From an uncultured Paracoccaceae bacterium (GTDB lineage: Bacteria > Pseudomonadota > Alphaproteobacteria > Rhodobacterales > Rhodobacteraceae): 64,000 nt of DNA. This document shows positions 25,911 to 33,684 of the stretch, one piece after another. The notes under the pieces were generated by a model, which ran no database searches, was not told the origin of the DNA, and saw only the letters and a list, made by a program, of their open reading frames with translations. The stretch's first letter is position 1. Each line of letters begins with the position of its first letter. The translations under genes were made by a program, and so were the position numbers. The stretch spans positions 1-64,000 of the forward strand of contig CAJJAR010000025.1 of NCBI GenBank assembly GCA_905182105.1, read 5' to 3'.

Positions 25911-26600
25911 ATGGAAAACATGCCCCACAGTCTCATTGAGGATCGATTGCTGACAGAAGCTGACATGAGAGATCTGTCTGAGGCGGTTGAACACTTTGTG
26001 TTGCGCAACTGCGATCTGCGTGGTTTGAACCTATCGCAATTGGATATGCCAAATTGGCGGTTCGAGAAATGCAATTTGGCAGGCACCTCATTCAATGGTG
26101 CGATGTTGGAAGGTACGGTCTTTGAAGGATGCCGCGCGGCGGGTGCCAGTTTCGTTAGCGCGGTTTTGACTGAGGCGGAAATTGCCAGTGGTGACTTTAG
26201 CAACACGTCCTTTCATGGGGCCACATTGGCGGTGATGAAGATCGCGCATTGTAAAATGACGGGTGCAGATTTTAGTGAGGCGCGGGCCAGTGGGATGGAG
26301 TTCGAGGACATCCTGTTTGTCTTTGCCCAGCTGCCTAAGATGTCGTTTCACAAGATGACTTTGAAGCAGATTGATTTTACTGAGGCCGATTTGCGATCCT
26401 GTGATTTCCGCGACGTTGTGTTTGAGGATTGTTTGTTGCGCGATGCAAACCTTTCGGATTGTCGGTTCGAACATGCGGATTTACGCGGTGCCGATCTAGG
26501 CGGCGTTACGTTGACGGACGCCAAATGGTTCAGAGGCGCGGTGATTTCCAAACATCAGGCGGGTGATCTGTTGGGGCAGCTGGGCCTGATGGTGCGCTGA
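25911..26600 (+). CDS. Pentapeptide-repeat protein
   Basis: This 229-residue protein is made largely of pentapeptide repeats (A/C-D/N-L/F-x-x). Examples are LRNCDLRGLNLSQLDM, CNLAGTSFNGAMLEGTVFEG, CKMTGADFSEARASGMEF, ADLRSCDFRDVVFEDCLL and HADLRGADLGGVTLTDAKWF. Such sequences fold as a right-handed quadrilateral beta-helix. Some family members (Qnr/McbG) mimic DNA and protect DNA gyrase, but most have no known role. The start ATG 25911 is divergent from the GyrI-like pseudogene 73 bases away. A link between these two gyrase-related families is tempting but unproven. Intact. Confidence 0.85.
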   Translation: MENMPHSLIEDRLLTEADMRDLSEAVEHFVLRNCDLRGLNLSQLDMPNWRFEKCNLAGTSFNGAMLEGTVFEGCRAAGASFVSAVLTEAEIASGDFSNTSFHGATLAVMKIAHCKMTGADFSEARASGMEFEDILFVFAQLPKMSFHKMTLKQIDFTEADLRSCDFRDVVFEDCLLRDANLSDCRFEHADLRGADLGGVTLTDAKWFRGAVISKHQAGDLLGQLGLMVR

Positions 26601-26649
26601 TATGATGACCAATTTTTGATGCAGGTACACGAACGGAATAGGCCCGAAA

Positions 26650-27252
26650 ATGGCACAGCCTGAAACTGAATTACGAGTCGATTTTGTTGGTGGTGCTGTC
26701 GGGCATCGGCTGCGATTTGGTGGTGGGCGCGGTCAGGATTTGGCCAAGGCGATGGGACTGCGTGCAGGGAAAACACCAACTGTGATTGATGCAACTGCGG
26801 GTTTGGGGCGTGACTCGTTTCTGTTAGCCTCGCTGGGTGCGCAGGTCACGATGATTGAGCGCTCCCCTAAGATGTATGCCTTGCTGCAAGACGGTCTTGA
26901 GCGCGCGGCAATTGGAGGTGGTGAAGTGACTGAGATTATCAACCGGATGACCCTGCTGCACGGCGATGCCAAGGACTTGCTACCCACCTTGGACGGAGAG
27001 GCGATATTGATTGACCCAATGCACCCGCCACGTAACAAATCAGCACTTGTTAAGCGCGAGTTGCGCCAGGTGCGCGATATTGTGGGCACAGATGATGATG
27101 CGGCTGATCTGGTGCGTACAGCCCTTGATGCAGCCAAGCAGCGGGTGGTTTTAAAATGGCCAGCAAAAGCCGATCCGATCAATGGCGTGCGGGCCTGTTC
27201 GCATCAGATATTGGGTAAGTCTACGCGCTATGACGTTTTCATGATTGGGTAG
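26650..27252 (+). CDS. rsmJ: 16S rRNA (guanine1516-N2)-methyltransferase
   Basis: This 200-residue SAM-dependent methyltransferase is of the RsmJ type. It starts MAQPETELRVDFVGGAVGHR with the family's GHRLRFGGGRGQDLAKA, then the SAM-binding motif VIDATAGLGRDSFLLASLG near residue 50. ERSPKMYALLQDGL and the catalytic-region DPMHPPRNKSALVK near residue 122 follow. RsmJ methylates G1516 in the 3' minor domain of 16S rRNA. It lies 49 bases downstream of the pentapeptide-repeat gene in the same direction and is followed by a bidirectional-looking terminator. Confidence 0.9.
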   Translation: MAQPETELRVDFVGGAVGHRLRFGGGRGQDLAKAMGLRAGKTPTVIDATAGLGRDSFLLASLGAQVTMIERSPKMYALLQDGLERAAIGGGEVTEIINRMTLLHGDAKDLLPTLDGEAILIDPMHPPRNKSALVKRELRQVRDIVGTDDDAADLVRTALDAAKQRVVLKWPAKADPINGVRACSHQILGKSTRYDVFMIG

Positions 27253-27261
27253 TGGGCAAAG

Positions 27262-27293
27262 AAAAACCCCGCCGATTGCTCGACGGGGGTTTA
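27262..27293. terminator. Bidirectional terminator between rsmJ and rpsU
   Basis: AAAAACCCCGCCG pairs with CGACGGGGGTTT around ATTGCT, flanked by an A-run on the left and a T-run on the right. It would serve both convergent genes. Confidence 0.7.
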
Positions 27294-27321
27294 GTTGTCT
27301 CAAATGTTAAGGTGAATTAAT

Positions 27322-27522
27322 TCAGCCTTCCCGTTCTAGCTTCTTACGCGCCAATTTACGGGCACGGCGGATCGCTTCAGCTTTATTACGCGCTTTTTTC
27401 TCTGACGGTTTTTCGAAATGTTGCTTAAGCTTCATTTCACGAAAAACGCCTTCACGCTGTAGCTTTTTCTTCAGGGCACGAAGTGCCTGATCGACATTGT
27501 TGTCACGAACACTAACCTGCAT
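27322..27522 (-). CDS. rpsU: 30S ribosomal protein S21
   Basis: This 66-residue very basic protein reads [20 protein letters not shown] followed by [20 protein letters not shown] and a C-terminus rich in Lys and Arg ([13 protein letters not shown]). This is a complete S21, which aids initiation by stabilising the 3' end of 16S rRNA near the anti-Shine-Dalgarno sequence. AAAGGTGG lies before the ATG. It is monocistronic, convergent with rsmJ and divergent from the COQ9-like gene. Confidence 0.97.
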   Translation of the reverse strand: MQVSVRDNNVDQALRALKKKLQREGVFREMKLKQHFEKPSEKKARNKAEAIRRARKLARKKLEREG

Positions 27523-27633
27523 GTGGTTTTCACCACCTTTCTAGATAAGAATTGCAAGGATTTGCAGGAATTTGTCGCATAGCAAAGTAGCTCCATTTTG
27601 TCTAGAGTGACTGCAAGCAATGCGGAGAGTGCC

Positions 27634-28332
27634 ATGACTGCTTCATATTTACAGATAAAAGACCAACTATTGGACGCTGCGGTGGGACACGTCCCATTTG
27701 ACGGCTGGTCCGATGCAACGTTTCAGGCGGCTGTGTGCGATACTGGTATTGATTCGACGATGGCAGCTGCTGTTTGCCCACGTGGCGCGGTGGATTTAGC
27801 GATCGCTTACCACCAACGTGGTGATGTGCTGATGTTGGAACGGCTTAAGGCCGCAGACCTCAGCGCGATGCGGTTTCGGGACCGTATTGCAGCGGCTGTA
27901 CGGTTTCGCCTTGAAGCAGTTGAAGACAAAGAAGCCGTTCGCCGTGGTACGACGCTGTTCGCATTACCCACCCATGCGGGTGATGGGGCCAAGCTGATTT
28001 GGGGTACGATTGACGCGATCTGGTCTGCCTTGGGCGACACGTCTGAGGATGTGAATTGGTACACCAAACGCGCAACCCTTGGCACGGTTTACAGCGCAAC
28101 AGTTTTGTATTGGTTGGGTGACAATGAGCCTGACAATGCAGCCACGTGGGAATTTTTGGATCGCCGCATCGACAACGTAATGCAGATCGAAAAGCTAAAG
28201 GCCCAAGTTAAGGACAGTCCAACATTGTCCAAATTGATGGCAGGGCCAAATTGGTTGCTGAAACAGATCAAAGCGCCACAAAAAATGCCGGAGGTGAATT
28301 TGCCCGGCAGTTGGACGACGCCACGTCGCTAG
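27634..28332 (+). CDS. COQ9-like protein (ubiquinone biosynthesis)
   Basis: This 232-residue helical protein is of the COQ9/rpsU-divergently-transcribed family. Its TetR-like N-terminal region is YLQIKDQLLDAAVGHVPFDG with WSDATFQAAVCDTGID. The C-terminal lipid-binding part contains DINWY-like DVNWYTKRATLGTVYSATVL and DNEPDNAATWEFLDRRIDNV, the family's most conserved block. COQ9 presents lipid substrates to COQ7 in ubiquinone synthesis, and a similar role is inferred here. The divergent position to rpsU is the classical arrangement in alphaproteobacteria. The ATG at 27634 is chosen over an upstream TTG. Confidence 0.9.
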   Translation: MTASYLQIKDQLLDAAVGHVPFDGWSDATFQAAVCDTGIDSTMAAAVCPRGAVDLAIAYHQRGDVLMLERLKAADLSAMRFRDRIAAAVRFRLEAVEDKEAVRRGTTLFALPTHAGDGAKLIWGTIDAIWSALGDTSEDVNWYTKRATLGTVYSATVLYWLGDNEPDNAATWEFLDRRIDNVMQIEKLKAQVKDSPTLSKLMAGPNWLLKQIKAPQKMPEVNLPGSWTTPRR

Positions 28333-28389
28333 CATTGCGCGTTGGCGTTTGATCGGTGATTGTGGGTTCAAATCAAAAGGACTTTGAAC

Positions 28390-29379
28390 ATGACCGATAT
28401 GATGCGCGCTGTTGGAATTACAAAAGCCGGTGGACCAGAGGTGCTGCAACTGACGCAGCGCCCTGTTCCTGTGGCCGCGCATGGCCAGGTTATTCTAAAG
28501 GTTGCTTATGCGGGCGTGAACCGCCCAGATGCGCTGCAGCGCGCGGGGTTATACGCTCCGCCTGCCACGGCCAGCGATTTGCCGGGGTTGGAAGCGTCGG
28601 GCACGGTTGTGGCTGTAGGTGGCGGTGTTGCGGGGCTTAGCGTTGGCGATCAGGTTTGTGCCTTGTTGCCCGGCGGTGGTTACGCGGAATATGTCGCAAC
28701 CCCCGCGGCGCATTGTTTACCTGTGCCCAAGGGGTTGTCGCTGAAAGAGGCGGCGTGTTTGCCCGAAACCTTCTTTACCGTTTGGTCGAATGTGTTCACC
28801 CGTGGTGGGTTGAAAGCGGGCGAGCGGTTCCTGATCCACGGTGGGTCTAGCGGGATTGGCACAACGGCGATCCAACTTGCGAATGCGTTTGGCGCTAGGG
28901 TTTTTGTGACCGCAGGGTCGAATGACAAATGCGCGGCTTGTGTCGCGTTAGGGGCCGAGAAGGCGATTAATTACAAAGACGAAGATTTCGTCGCCGTGAT
29001 GAAGAACGAGGGTGGCGCTGACCTGATCCTAGATATGGTTGGTGGCGATTACATCCCGCGCAACATCAAGACACTGGCCAATGACGGACGCCTTGTGCAA
29101 ATCGCGTTCTTGCAGGGTGCTGTGACCGAGTTGAATTTTGCAATGATGATGATTAAACGCCTGACGATCACAGGCAGCACATTGCGTCCACAAAGCGATC
29201 TGGCAAAGGCGCAGATCGCGCAAGATTTGCGCGATCAAGTGTGGCCGTTGATCGAGGTTGGCATGGTCGCGCCAGTTATGGACAGCACGTTTGAATTGGC
29301 CGATGCGGCCGGCGCACATACGCGTATGGAAAGCAGCGGGCACATTGGAAAAATCGTGTTGACGGTTGCGGGTGGGTAA
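28390..29379 (+). CDS. NAD(P)H-quinone oxidoreductase (zeta-crystallin/PIG3 type)
   Basis: This is a 329-residue medium-chain dehydrogenase/reductase without the zinc ligands of alcohol dehydrogenases. MMRAVGITKAGGPEVLQL starts the GroES-like domain, YAGVNRPDALQRAG is the quinone oxidoreductase pattern, and the NADPH fold carries LIHGGSSGIGTTAIQLANAFG. LDMVGGDYIPRNIKTLANDG and TGSTLRPQS are typical of the PIG3 subgroup. It probably reduces quinones with NADPH in the cytoplasm. The ATG at 28390 follows AAAGGA. Probably co-transcribed with the COQ9-like gene, which would link two quinone-related proteins. Confidence 0.9.
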   Translation: MTDMMRAVGITKAGGPEVLQLTQRPVPVAAHGQVILKVAYAGVNRPDALQRAGLYAPPATASDLPGLEASGTVVAVGGGVAGLSVGDQVCALLPGGGYAEYVATPAAHCLPVPKGLSLKEAACLPETFFTVWSNVFTRGGLKAGERFLIHGGSSGIGTTAIQLANAFGARVFVTAGSNDKCAACVALGAEKAINYKDEDFVAVMKNEGGADLILDMVGGDYIPRNIKTLANDGRLVQIAFLQGAVTELNFAMMMIKRLTITGSTLRPQSDLAKAQIAQDLRDQVWPLIEVGMVAPVMDSTFELADAAGAHTRMESSGHIGKIVLTVAGG

Positions 29380-29676
29380 CCCATTTTGATGAAATCGCAG
29401 TCATCCAGTCATTGATTGAACGATGTGAATGTCGGCTTCGAGCCCAATCTGACCGATGCTGCGCGGTGATTGAATGACTGCTCTGGGGAAATGTCACCAC
29501 TCGGCTTGTGTCGTCAGGCTGACGTTTCCCGTTTGGGAAAAGACAGCATATTACACTCAATAACGTAAACAGAGGCATTCACCCCTGGGATGTATCATCA
29601 CTTCGGTATGAGGCTGGCGAAACAATGAGGCAAAGGCTTGAGTTATCACATCTGAAACTAGTTGGGTTAAATCGCT
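29380..29676. other. Intergenic stretch, nothing assigned
   Basis: Between the quinone oxidoreductase gene and the end of the RNase T2 relic I see no gene-like open frame, tRNA or convincing terminator on either strand. It may contain unrecognised remains of a further gene. Confidence 0.4.
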
Positions 29677-30107
29677 CTATCCAGAATTCGCTTTGCTTTT
29701 GCGAAATATCTCGGGACGTTTGACTGAAGCATATGCTTCACGTGACAAATCGTAATAAGTGGATGCGCTTAACTCCGTGCAGACACCATGCTTTTTCATT
29801 GGTGCCATGCCAATCTACCTGTGCCCATGATGTCAGCCATCGCGTTGGTTTGGCTGCGTGAAGGGGACCGTTCGGGTGTGTTACACTAGGACGGAAAGCC
29901 ACGGTGATATTGCGGCCAAAGACCGTGTAAAATCCATCCGTGATCATGGTGCGCGTCGCATTGGTCTGAATTCTTGGAATCTCCTTCAATTTCGGACCAG
30001 TTTGATGACCATGAAAGGGCCATGATGTAGCAATCAAAGTCACCCGCTTTGTCGTTTTCTGCCAAAGCGGGGAGGGCTGTCATTGGCCAGATCAGGAGCC
30101 AGCGCAT
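29677..30107 (-). pseudogene. Ribonuclease T2 family, broken
   Basis: The gene starts MRWLLIWPMTALPALA (signal peptide), then FDCYIMALSWSSNWSEIEGD and DHGWILHGLWPQYHRGFPS, which includes catalytic site I (HGLWPQY). A TAG follows where relatives have Tyr. After this nonsense codon the frame gives AMADIMGTGRLAWHQ, then a TGA. One missing G in TGG-AAAAAG turns the second catalytic site WHQWKKHG into a frameshift. The other frame continues VCTELSASTYYDLSREAYAS to a stop at 29677. RNase T2 is a periplasmic RNA-degrading enzyme. With one stop and one deletion in catalytic site II it is inactive. Confidence 0.8.
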
Positions 30108-30250
30108 AATGGTCTTTCCTTATTCGTGTGTCGCGGCTATATACGTCACAAGTTCCCCCACAATGGTAACCTACCTTGGCCCCCAAGGTCGCCTATTTAA
30201 GGCATCTGAGAAGACGTGGGGAAAAGAGATATGCGTAAGGAGCGTAGACA

Positions 30251-30994
30251 ATGGCAAAACCAATTATGGCAAAAGCCACAGCCGTTTGGCTGGTGGACAA
30301 CACAACAATCAGCTTCAAGCAGATTGCTGATTTTGTGGAGATGCACGAGCTTGAAGTTCAGGGTATCGCAGATGGCGATGTAGCTTCGGGCGTCAAGGGC
30401 TTTGACCCAATCACGAACAATCAGCTTACCCAGGAAGAAATTGATGCGGCGCAAGGCGATATCATGCACCGCATCAAGCTGAAGTTTAACGCGGCAGCCG
30501 AAGGCGAAGAAAAACGTCGTGGTCCACGCTACACTCCATTGTCCAAACGTCAGGATCGCCCTGCATCAATTTATTGGTTGGTTAAATTCCACCCAGAGTT
30601 GACCGACGGTCAGGTGTCTAAATTGGTCGGCACAACAAAGCCAACGATCCAAGCGATTCGTGAGCGCACGCACTGGAACATCTCTAACATCCAGCCAATC
30701 GATCCGGTTGCATTGGGTCTGTGTAAGCAATCTGAGTTGGACGCTGCTGTTCAAAAAGCAGCTGACAAGAAAGCTGCAAGCGGCGAAGTCATGAACGATG
30801 ATGAACGTCGTAAATTGGTTTCAACTGTACAGTCCCTTGGCGGTGAGACTAAGATCCCAACAGCGATTGAAGGTCTTGAAACATTCACATTGGGCGATGC
30901 TCCAGTGGAAGAAGATGAAGATGCGAATAAGAACTTCGGCGATGCTGATAGCTTCTTTGACCTTCCAGCAGGCAACGGCACAGAACAGCCATAA
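30251..30994 (+). CDS. trcR: Cell-cycle regulator TrcR (DUF1013)
   Basis: This 247-residue DUF1013 protein is highly conserved in alphaproteobacteria. It opens MAKPIMAKATAVWLVDNTTI with SFKQIADFVEMHELEVQGIADG, continues with RRGPRYTPLSKRQDRPASI, and has a helix-turn-helix-like segment TDGQVSKLVGTTKPTIQAIRE. The C-terminal tail is acidic and of low complexity. The family has been linked to transcriptional control of the alphaproteobacterial cell cycle, and the symbol is used on that basis. A good ribosome site (AAGGAGCG) precedes the ATG, and a strong terminator follows. Confidence 0.88.
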   Translation: MAKPIMAKATAVWLVDNTTISFKQIADFVEMHELEVQGIADGDVASGVKGFDPITNNQLTQEEIDAAQGDIMHRIKLKFNAAAEGEEKRRGPRYTPLSKRQDRPASIYWLVKFHPELTDGQVSKLVGTTKPTIQAIRERTHWNISNIQPIDPVALGLCKQSELDAAVQKAADKKAASGEVMNDDERRKLVSTVQSLGGETKIPTAIEGLETFTLGDAPVEEDEDANKNFGDADSFFDLPAGNGTEQP

Positions 30995-31020
30995 CTTCGG
31001 TTTCATTGTGAATTTGAAAG

Positions 31021-31052
31021 GCGCGTGTCAGGTAACTGACGCGCGCTTTTTG
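31021..31052 (+). terminator. Rho-independent terminator after trcR
   Basis: GCGCGTGTCAG pairs with CTGACGCGCGC (one G-U) around loop GTAA and is followed by TTTTTG. Confidence 0.85.
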
Positions 31053-31160
31053 TTTGCAACGGGGTGATTGTGTCAGGTCATAACAAGTTGGTGAGTGATC
31101 GAGCGGGATAATTTGTGATCGTCTAAGTTCATTTCAACCAGATCCGATAGGAGACGACAC

Positions 31161-31626
31161 ATGACCATGAACCGCCGTACACTTCTAACCCTTGGCGCGA
31201 GCTTGCCTGTTCTTGTACTGACCGCCAACGTGGGTTTTGCTCAAAGCACACCAAAGTTCTATGCCGAAGATGGCATCGCAATTGATGGCACAGACCCTGT
31301 TACCTACTTCACTGAAGGTGCCCCGATTGTGGGTGATTCGGCGATTACGTACGCATGATTGGATGGGTGCGACATGGTGTTTTGTTTCTGCGGCCAACAA
31401 GGGTACGTTTGTGGCTGATCCTGAAGCTTACGCGCCGCAATTTGGCGGCTACTGCGCGTGGGCGGTTTCTGAGGGCTATACTGCCTCCACAACGCCAGAG
31501 GCGTGGAGCATCGTGGATGGTAAGCTGTATCTAAACTACTCGCGCCGCATCCAGCGCCGTTGGGAAAAAGACATCCCTGGTAATATTAGTTGTGCCACAG
31601 CGAATTGGCCAAAAATTTTGGGTTAA
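31161..31626 (+). pseudogene. YHS-domain secreted protein, frameshifted by 4-bp insertion
   Basis: The protein starts MTMNRRTLLTLGASLPVLVL, a signal with twin-arginine-like NRR, then YAEDGIAIDGTDPVTYFTEG as in YHS proteins. At 31348-31354 the frame is lost, and four extra bases (CGCA) between ATTACGTA and TGATTGG separate SAITY from DWMGATW. The other frame is intact to the end: FVSAANKGTFVADPEAYAPQ, FGGYCAWAVSEGY, KLYLNYSRRIQRRWEKDIPG and NWPKILG. Such proteins are predicted periplasmic metal-binding proteins (Cys and His in YCAW and YHS-like positions). The single lesion suggests recent inactivation. Confidence 0.8.
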
Positions 31627-31833
31627 CTTAATTTGATGGAATGCACCGTAAGCCAATGCGTTTCAGCTTCAAGTAAATGAAGCCGGAAGCTGACGATGTA
31701 TTCCGCAAACCACATCAATACCCTCATCTGCTTCGCAGAGGATTGTAAGGTGACTGCCTAAATCCCTGACAAAGCGGGATTAGTCACGCCCTTGCAGTAT
31801 GAGCAGATAAGGGCTGATCCTAATGGACGAACG

Positions 31834-32553
31834 TCAGATGATCATTTTATCCAGTGCGCACCAAAATGTGTGGGTGATGCGTGGATCAATCGTGATTTGA
31901 CTGACGGAGCGCTCAATATTACGTTCGATTGGCCCTTCGCCGTGAATGTTGGCGATGATTATCACTTCGGTTTCGTCTCCATTCACTTCAGTGCTGTAAA
32001 GATGCAAATTGTTGGCCTCGAGAATTTGCACAAGGAAAGCCCGCATTTTGCGCTCATCGGCGCGTGCGCAGCGTAATCGTATTTGGAATAGGCGATCTTT
32101 GGAGGCGGACGAACTGCTGAATTTATTTAATAATTTCACGATTGGTCGAAGTGCTAGGTTAATGAAAACGATCATCCCTGTCATTAAAGCGGCGTAATGT
32201 AAGTGGCTGCTACCAGCCATCATCCCAACACCGGCGGAGCATCAAAGGGTTGCTGCTGTATTAAGGCCATGCACGTTGAACTCGTCACGAAATATAATAC
32301 CTGCGCCTAGGAAACCAATGCCAGAAACGACCTGTGCTGCGACCCATGTTGGGTTGATGTCGTTAGGGAAAAGGGCCGCAAAGGTGACGAAACCCGCTGC
32401 CCCAAGTGAGACCAATGCATTGGCGCGCAGGCCCGCCATGCGTTGCCGCATTTGACGCTCGGACCCGACAATAGCACCTTAAAGCAATGCAACTGCCATG
32501 TTGAGTGCCGCCTGAAACAGTGAAAGATCTATTTGAGTGATAATATCAGGCAA
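31834..32553 (-). pseudogene. mgtC: MgtC/SapB family membrane protein with two in-frame stops
   Basis: One frame runs the whole length. From TTG 32553 it begins PDIITQIDLSLFQAALNMAV, then ALL, a TAA, and GAIVGSERQMRQRMAGLRAN. ALVSLGAAGFVTF, QVVSGIGFLGAGIIFRDEF and NVHGLNTAATL follow, then a TGA where relatives have Trp, then CSAGVGMMAG and a C-terminal ACT-like domain. There are no frameshifts, only two nonsense codons. MgtC proteins are inner-membrane factors for growth at low Mg2+ and for modulating ATP synthase. The exact start is uncertain because no ATG precedes the conserved region. Confidence 0.8.
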
Positions 32554-32685
32554 AGTGGTCTGCTTTCGTTCTCTGTTGGAAATTCAAGCTTAGCGTGAAC
32601 ATTGCTCTGGTGAGAGATAAAAGGCAAGGGGAGGGCTTGATGGTGGGTACGTAGAGGTAAAATAATTTGCCACGTGTTTTCGGGG

Positions 32686-33279
32686 CTATAGGGACTTACG
32701 TGCCCGCAACGCCGCGCTGATCGTCCCGTCATCCAGATAATCCAATTCGCCGCCAATAGGGACCCCTTGGGCAAGTGATGTTAGCAACACCCGCCCCTCC
32801 AACTGATCTGCGATGTAGTGCGCTGTCGTTTGCCCGTCGATGGTGGCGTTGAGCGCCAGAATGACTTCGGTCACTTCTTCTGTCTCAACCCGATCTAACA
32901 GACGGGGGATGCGTAGTTCTTGAGGTCCTACAGCATTTAGCGCGGATAGAGTTCCGCCCAAGACATGGTAGCGCCCTTTGAAGATGTTGGATCGTTCCAT
33001 TGCCCACAAATCGGCGACACTTTCAACCACACAGATTTCGCCGTTGGCCCGTTCATTTGAGGTGCAAAGATCGCACACATTAGTTGTACCAACATTGCCG
33101 CAGTTTAGACATTCGCGCGCCGTTTCAGCCACAATCTGCATCATGTCTGCAAGGGGCGTTAGCAGCAAAGCCCGTTTGCGGATCAGGTGCAACACTGCGC
33201 GCCGTGCAGAACGCGGGCCAAGACCCGGCATTTTAGCCATCAGGTCGATCAGTGCATCAATGTCGTTGGTTGAGGACAT
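32686..33279 (-). CDS. recR: Recombination mediator RecR
   Basis: This complete RecR of 197 residues contains a helix-hairpin-helix ([20 protein letters not shown]), a C4 zinc finger (Cys57, 60, 69, 72: [16 protein letters not shown]) and a Toprim domain starting [16 protein letters not shown], with [16 protein letters not shown]. With RecF/RecO it loads RecA at single-stranded gaps. It is the last gene of a dnaX-ybaB-recR operon, nine bases after ybaB. Confidence 0.97.
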   Translation of the reverse strand: MSSTNDIDALIDLMAKMPGLGPRSARRAVLHLIRKRALLLTPLADMMQIVAETARECLNCGNVGTTNVCDLCTSNERANGEICVVESVADLWAMERSNIFKGRYHVLGGTLSALNAVGPQELRIPRLLDRVETEEVTEVILALNATIDGQTTAHYIADQLEGRVLLTSLAQGVPIGGELDYLDDGTISAALRARKSL

Positions 33280-33288
33280 GTGTTTAAA

Positions 33289-33633
33289 CTAGAACGGCAG
33301 TTTCATGCCAGCAGGCAGACCCAACCCTTCGGTCAGTTTTGACATGTCTTCTTCAGACTTCGCCGCAGCCTTGGCTTGGGCGTCTTTGATTGCGGCAAGG
33401 ATCAAGTCTTCGACCACTTCTTTTTCGTCTGGGTTGAAGATGGACGGGTCAATGTCCAAAGCCGTCAGGTTTCCCTTGGCTGTGGCTGTGGCTTTAACCA
33501 AGCCGGCACCGGATTCACCAACAACCATGATGGAGTGCAGGTCTTGTTGGATCTGCTCCATTTGTGATTGCATCTCTTTGGCTTTTTTCATCATACCGGC
33601 CATATCGCCTAGTCCGCCAAGTCCTTTAAGCAT
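33289..33633 (-). CDS. ybaB: YbaB/EbfC nucleoid-associated protein
   Basis: This 114-residue protein opens MLKGLGGLGDMAGMMKKAKE with MQSQMEQIQQDLHSIMVVGE, the coiled helix of YbaB/EbfC, and then the sheet VKATATAKGNLTALDIDPSIF. It forms DNA-binding dimers associated with the nucleoid. The C-terminus is slightly longer than in enterobacterial homologues (GLGLPAGMKLPF is typical of alphaproteobacteria). It is placed between dnaX and recR as in most bacteria, 51 bases after dnaX. Intact. Confidence 0.95.
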   Translation of the reverse strand: MLKGLGGLGDMAGMMKKAKEMQSQMEQIQQDLHSIMVVGESGAGLVKATATAKGNLTALDIDPSIFNPDEKEVVEDLILAAIKDAQAKAAAKSEEDMSKLTEGLGLPAGMKLPF

Positions 33634-33684
33634 CGGTGTCTCCTATTTTATGCTGTCTTTTATCTAATCATTGGAACACGCGTT

